DNA from: Opitutia bacterium
Lineage (GTDB): Bacteria; Verrucomicrobiota; Verrucomicrobiia; Opitutales; UBA953
Assembly (NCBI GenBank): GCA_947378845.1
Contig: CANCLQ010000029.1
Span: 1-16,651 of the forward strand
Reading direction: 5' to 3'
Length of the DNA stretch: 16,651 nucleotides
In this document: positions 13,789 to 16,651 of the stretch, in pieces
Layout: each line of letters begins with the position of its first letter
Numbering within the stretch: position 1 is the stretch's first letter
Notes under the pieces: generated by a model
Told to the model about the DNA's origin: nothing
Seen by the model: the letters and a program-made list of their open reading frames with translations, nothing else
The model's database searches: none
Made by a program: the position numbers and the translations under genes

Positions 13789-14562
13789 TTAGATGGCTTT
13801 AGCGGCGAAACCGCCATCGACAACAATTTCGGAGCCGGTGATGAAGCTGCTCGCATCGGATGCGAGTAAGAGGGTGGCACCGATGAGTTCGTGGGCTTCA
13901 CCGAAGCGACCCATTGGAGTCTTACCGAGAATTTGGGCGACGCGTTCCGGGGTGAGCACTTTGCGGTTTTGTTCTGCGGGGAAGAATCCAGGAATGATGG
14001 TGTTAACGCGGACGCCATTAGGTGCCCATTCGCGAGCAAGGTTCTTGGAGAGATTATGAACCGCTGCTTTGGTGGCAGAGTAAGTGAATACACGCGAGAG
14101 AGGTACGATGCCGGACTCGGAGCCCAGATTGATAATCGAACCTTTGCCTGCTTTCACCATGGCTTCACCGAAAACTTGGCAACCGAGGACGACGCTCTTA
14201 ATGTTAACGGAAATGATACGATCGAGTTCGCTTTCAGCGATTTCGAAGAAAGGTGTCGCGGAGTTGACGCCGGCGCCGTTGACGAGGACATCAATTTTCC
14301 CGTGTTGAGCTAAAATTTTATCACGGAGTGTGATGAGGTCGGCTTTGTTAGTGGCTTCGCAGGATAGGAATTCACCCTTGCCGCCCGCGGCTTTGATTTT
14401 GGCGAGGCGAGCGTCGGCCTTCGCTGGGTCACGTCCGACTAAAATCACATGGGCGCCCGCGGAGGCAAAACCCTCAGCCATTGCTCCGCAGAGTTCACCG
14501 GTGCCACCGATGATGACGGCGGTACGGCCTTTGAGTGAGAAGAGATCGAGGGAGGAGGACAT
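13789..14562 (-). CDS. SDR-family oxidoreductase, probable fructuronate reductase (D-mannonate oxidoreductase)
   Basis: This is a classical short-chain dehydrogenase of 257 residues. The Rossmann motif GGTGELCG (about 19-26) is followed by NGAGVN (95-100). The catalytic set is Asn120, Ser148, Tyr161 and Lys165 (YSATK), all present. The glycine-rich motif with LCG resembles SDR-type D-mannonate oxidoreductases such as Bacillus UxuB, and it lies directly upstream of uxaC, whose product fructuronate would be its substrate; this is inference. KduD-like 2-deoxygluconate dehydrogenase or a reductase of unsaturated uronate products are alternatives. The leader before the ATG is C-rich (CCCTCCCCC) with no Shine-Dalgarno sequence. 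Confidence 0.85.
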   Translation of the reverse strand: MSSSLDLFSLKGRTAVIIGGTGELCGAMAEGFASAGAHVILVGRDPAKADARLAKIKAAGGKGEFLSCEATNKADLITLRDKILAQHGKIDVLVNGAGVNSATPFFEIAESELDRIISVNIKSVVLGCQVFGEAMVKAGKGSIINLGSESGIVPLSRVFTYSATKAAVHNLSKNLAREWAPNGVRVNTIIPGFFPAEQNRKVLTPERVAQILGKTPMGRFGEAHELIGATLLLASDASSFITGSEIVVDGGFAAKAI

Positions 14563-14570
14563 TTTGGTTC

Positions 14571-14641
14571 AGGGGGAGGGATACAGGTAGGGAAAGGCAT
14601 AGGGGTAGGGGAGGCAATAAATTTAGGGGAAAAGGTAGGGG
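14571..14641 (+). other. G-run-rich tract upstream of the SDR gene
   Basis: Within 71 bases there are at least six runs of three to five G on the + strand (for example GGGGGAGGG at 14572-14580, AGGGGTAGGGGAGG at 14601-14614, and AGGGG near 14625 and 14638). The SDR message leader is therefore C-rich. The spacing could allow G-quadruplex formation. Several runs occur as GTAGGG, which may be decayed repeat ends. Confidence 0.6.
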
Positions 14642-14740
14642 CGCGACTGCGTCGCGTCCGATACAAAATACAGCGGACGGTGCGGAGCGCCGTCCCTACC
14701 CAAACAAGATGCAAGGGCATCTCGAAGTGTTGCTCCTACC
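14636..14740. repeat. Dyad repeat unit 4 with a degenerate third hairpin
   Basis: After GGTAGG, GGGCGCGAC pairs with GTCGCGTCC around TGC (about 14639-14659). The second hairpin has stem GGACGGTGC (14675-14683) and GCGCCGTCC (14687-14695) around GGA, then CTACCC. A weaker third copy, GGGCATCTCGAAGTGTTGCTCCTACC, covers 14715-14740. The unit sits between the SDR gene and the kdgK terminator. Confidence 0.8.
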
Positions 14741-14745
14741 TAAAT

Positions 14746-14774
14746 AAAAAGGGCAGCCGTGTGGCTGCCCTTTT
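14746..14774 (-). terminator. Intrinsic terminator of kdgK
   Basis: GGGCAGCC (14751-14758) pairs perfectly with GGCTGCCC (14763-14770) around GTGT, extended by four A-T pairs. Read on the minus strand, the hairpin ends in a T run (A at 14746-14750), 20 bases after the kdgK stop. It separates the kdgK transcript from the SDR-uxaC operon. Confidence 0.92.
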
Positions 14775-14793
14775 GTAGTTATGGAACTGCGCT

Positions 14794-15891
14794 TTAGCGA
14801 ACCACGCGTGCACCGCCACCAGAGATTTGCTTTTCAACTTCTTTGCGGGTGACCATCGAGGTGTCGCCAGGAGTTGTGGAAGCAAGTGCACCGTGAGCTG
14901 CACCGTAGTTGACGGCCTTTTGGGCGTCATTGAATTCCATGAAACCAAATACCAATCCGCTCGCGAAGCTATCGCCACCGCCAACGCGGTCGAGAATTTC
15001 GAGACCAGGGAATTGAATGGAGTCGTAGAACTTACCATCGTGCCAGCAGATTGCGCTCCAATCATTCTTGGTAGCGGTGATCACGCGGCGTAGGGTGGTC
15101 GCAGCAACTTTGAAGTTCGGGAAATCTTTTACGGCTTTTTCGATCATCTTCTTAAACGCATCGGTTTCGATGTGCTTGAGGTTGTGATCAGCACCTTCGA
15201 CTTCGAAGCCGAGAGAAGCGGTGAAATCTTCTTCGTTGCCGATCATGACGTCGACGTACTTAGCGATTTCGCGATTTACTTCTTGGGCTTTCTTCAGTCC
15301 ACCGATGGTCTTCCAGAGGGAAGGTCGATAGTTCAAATCGTAGGAAACAATAGTGCCGTGTTTCTTGGCAGCTTTCACGGCCTCGATGGTGACTTGGGCA
15401 GTGGATTCAGAAAGAGCGGCAAAGATACCACCGGTGTGGAACCAGCGAACGCCGAGTTTACCGAAGAGGTGCTCCCAATCGATATCGCCAGGCTTTAATT
15501 GGCTCGCTGCAGTGTTACCACGGTCGGGCACGCCGACGGCGCCACGGATACCGAAACCACGTTCAGTGAAATTAAGACCATTGCGTACGGTGCGGCCGAT
15601 GCCGTCGTCTTCGCGCCACTTGATGAAGTCGGTATTAACGCCGCCTTGCATGATGAAGTCTTCGACGAGGTGGCCCACTTCGTTATCCACGAAAGCGGTG
15701 ACAACAGAAGTGCGGAGGTTGAAGCATTTCTTGAGACCACGAGCGACGTTGTATTCGCCGCCGCCTTCCCAGACTTTGAATTCGCGAGCGGTGCGCACGC
15801 GACCTTCGCCTGGGTCGAGACGAAGCATGACTTCGCCGAGAGAAACTTGGTCAAAGGTACAATCCTTTGCTGCTTTGATTGGGAGTGCCAT
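14794..15891 (-). CDS. kdgK: 2-keto-3-deoxygluconate kinase, PfkB family
   Basis: KdgK phosphorylates 2-keto-3-deoxygluconate to the 6-phosphate, which an aldolase then splits to pyruvate and glyceraldehyde 3-phosphate. The protein has 365 residues, somewhat longer than the usual 310-345. The PfkB N-terminal signature is WEGGGEYNVARGL (about 41-53), and the C-terminal one is DRVGGGDSFASGL, with catalytic base Asp307. SYDLNYRPSLW is typical of KdgK-type kinases, which supports the substrate together with the uronate context; another sugar kinase substrate is possible. It lies 31 bases after the Ldh_2 gene and is closed by a strong terminator. No Shine-Dalgarno sequence is seen. Confidence 0.9.
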   Translation of the reverse strand: MALPIKAAKDCTFDQVSLGEVMLRLDPGEGRVRTAREFKVWEGGGEYNVARGLKKCFNLRTSVVTAFVDNEVGHLVEDFIMQGGVNTDFIKWREDDGIGRTVRNGLNFTERGFGIRGAVGVPDRGNTAASQLKPGDIDWEHLFGKLGVRWFHTGGIFAALSESTAQVTIEAVKAAKKHGTIVSYDLNYRPSLWKTIGGLKKAQEVNREIAKYVDVMIGNEEDFTASLGFEVEGADHNLKHIETDAFKKMIEKAVKDFPNFKVAATTLRRVITATKNDWSAICWHDGKFYDSIQFPGLEILDRVGGGDSFASGLVFGFMEFNDAQKAVNYGAAHGALASTTPGDTSMVTRKEVEKQISGGGARVVR

Positions 15892-15922
15892 AGGTGTGTG
15901 TAGAAGTTGTTTTATATTTTAA

Positions 15923-16651
15923 TTAAGCAGTCGGGAGGCTGTTGACGTCGAACGCCTTGATGCCGCACTCGTGTGCGATTTCGTTGAGCGCTTCGACTTC
16001 GGCCTTGGAGAAGAGGAGTCCGCCAGCTTTTTTGCTGCGGGCTGCGAAGGTGGCTTCCATTTGACCAGGGAGCATGCACTTCTCGTTGCCGTGGCCGAGG
16101 ATGTCAGCGAGAACGGCTTTAACATTTTGCGATTGGTTACGACCTTGAGCAAACACACCGCTGCTGATCGCTTCGGGGTGGATGACTTGGAAGAAGAATG
16201 CGCAATTTTGTTTTTCGCCGGCGACTTTGGTGCGGCTGCGGATGGTTGGAAGTGAACCACCGATGAAACCGGCCACGATTTCATTGATAAGGGAAAGGCT
16301 GTAGCCTTTGTGTGCACCGAAAGGAATGAGTGAAACGGCGGCGGAAGGATCGATGGTGACCTTGCCATCTTTATCCACGGCAGCGTCAGGAGGAAGTTGC
16401 TTACCTTCGCGCTTGAGCTGTTGAACGCGGCCCATGGCGATCACGGAAGTTGCCCAGTCGATAACGATTGGGAAACCAAGTGCATCAGTCGTTGGGAAGC
16501 CCCATGAGTGAGGGTTGGTGCCGAGCGTTGGGTATTTACCTTGGAAGGGAACGACTTCAGCGAGCGTGGCGGTGCAATTTGTGTAAGCGATGTAACCACG
16601 CTTAGCGGCTTCCATTACGTAGCCACCGCCCCATAGGTAGTGGAAGGCATT
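15923..16651 (-). CDS. Ldh_2-family NAD(P)H-dependent oxidoreductase (5' end cut by window edge)
   Basis: This belongs to the malate/L-lactate/ureidoglycolate dehydrogenase (Ldh_2) family. The frame is open to base 16651 on the minus strand, giving 242 visible residues; the ATG at 16615 is internal, since NAFHYLWGGGYV precedes it. About 100 N-terminal residues lie outside. Family features are the HxxxxGGYxxxAAKxGYI-like segment, LGTNPHSWGFPT, VIDWATSVIAMGRV and PFGAHKGYSLSLINEIVAG. Members include 2,3-diketo-L-gulonate reductase (YiaK). Being directly upstream of kdgK, it may act on a sugar acid in the same pathway, but the substrate cannot be read from sequence. Confidence 0.88.
   Translation of the reverse strand, partial: NAFHYLWGGGYVMEAAKRGYIAYTNCTATLAEVVPFQGKYPTLGTNPHSWGFPTTDALGFPIVIDWATSVIAMGRVQQLKREGKQLPPDAAVDKDGKVTIDPSAAVSLIPFGAHKGYSLSLINEIVAGFIGGSLPTIRSRTKVAGEKQNCAFFFQVIHPEAISSGVFAQGRNQSQNVKAVLADILGHGNEKCMLPGQMEATFAARSKKAGGLLFSKAEVEALNEIAHECGIKAFDVNSLPTA

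Noticed and set aside
13891..14313. 140-codon open frame on the + strand opposite the SDR gene
   Set aside because: It is antisense to a complete SDR with all catalytic residues and shows no family signature.
15353..15922. 189-codon open frame on the + strand opposite kdgK
   Set aside because: It is antisense to KdgK, of low-complexity composition and without a recognisable domain.

Overview
The window looks like chromosomal DNA of a free-living, probably aquatic Gram-negative bacterium. Lipid A genes (a fused lpxC-fabZ, then lpxA) show an outer membrane. The fusion, the polysaccharide-derived hexuronate catabolism and the small dyad repeats ending in CCCTACC suggest a Verrucomicrobiota-like (PVC/FCB-type) genome. 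That placement is inference, because no rRNA or other decisive marker is present.

Layout. (1) 1-693 (+): proteorhodopsin, cut at its 5' end by the window edge and closed by a strong intrinsic terminator. (2) 817-6104 (+): a five-gene retinal operon, crtE-crtI-crtB-crtY-blh, with stop/start overlaps at three of its four junctions. It makes geranylgeranyl diphosphate, phytoene, lycopene and beta-carotene, then cleaves beta-carotene to retinal, the chromophore of the rhodopsin next door. With the rhodopsin it forms a complete light-driven proton pump cassette. (3) 6205-8317 (-): lpxC-fabZ and lpxA, for lipid A and fatty acid synthesis. (4) 8318-8688: a gene-free stretch filled with hairpin-forming repeats. 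(5) 8689-12357 (+): a compact six-gene cluster holding a TrpG/PabA amidotransferase, NrdR, an unrecognised 158-residue protein, a HIT-family protein, TsaB and alanine racemase. (6) 12361-16651 (-): a hexuronate catabolic region with UxaC, an SDR that probably reduces fructuronate, 2-keto-3-deoxygluconate kinase and a 3'-terminal part of an Ldh_2-family oxidoreductase.

The pathway logic is clear in two places. First, light energy: rhodopsin plus all steps from prenyl precursors to retinal, with no carotenoid hydroxylase or ketolase visible, so carotenoid flow seems to go to retinal. Rhodopsin side chains predict green absorption and no antenna carotenoid. Second, uronic acid use: glucuronate isomerase, probable fructuronate reductase and KDG kinase are present. 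Mannonate dehydratase and KDPG aldolase are not in the window.

Most genes lack a Shine-Dalgarno sequence. Clear exceptions are the unrecognised gene after nrdR and, more weakly, blh. I see no tRNA, rRNA, CRISPR array, insertion sequence or phage gene. The least explained items are the dispersed dyad repeats and the 158-residue protein.
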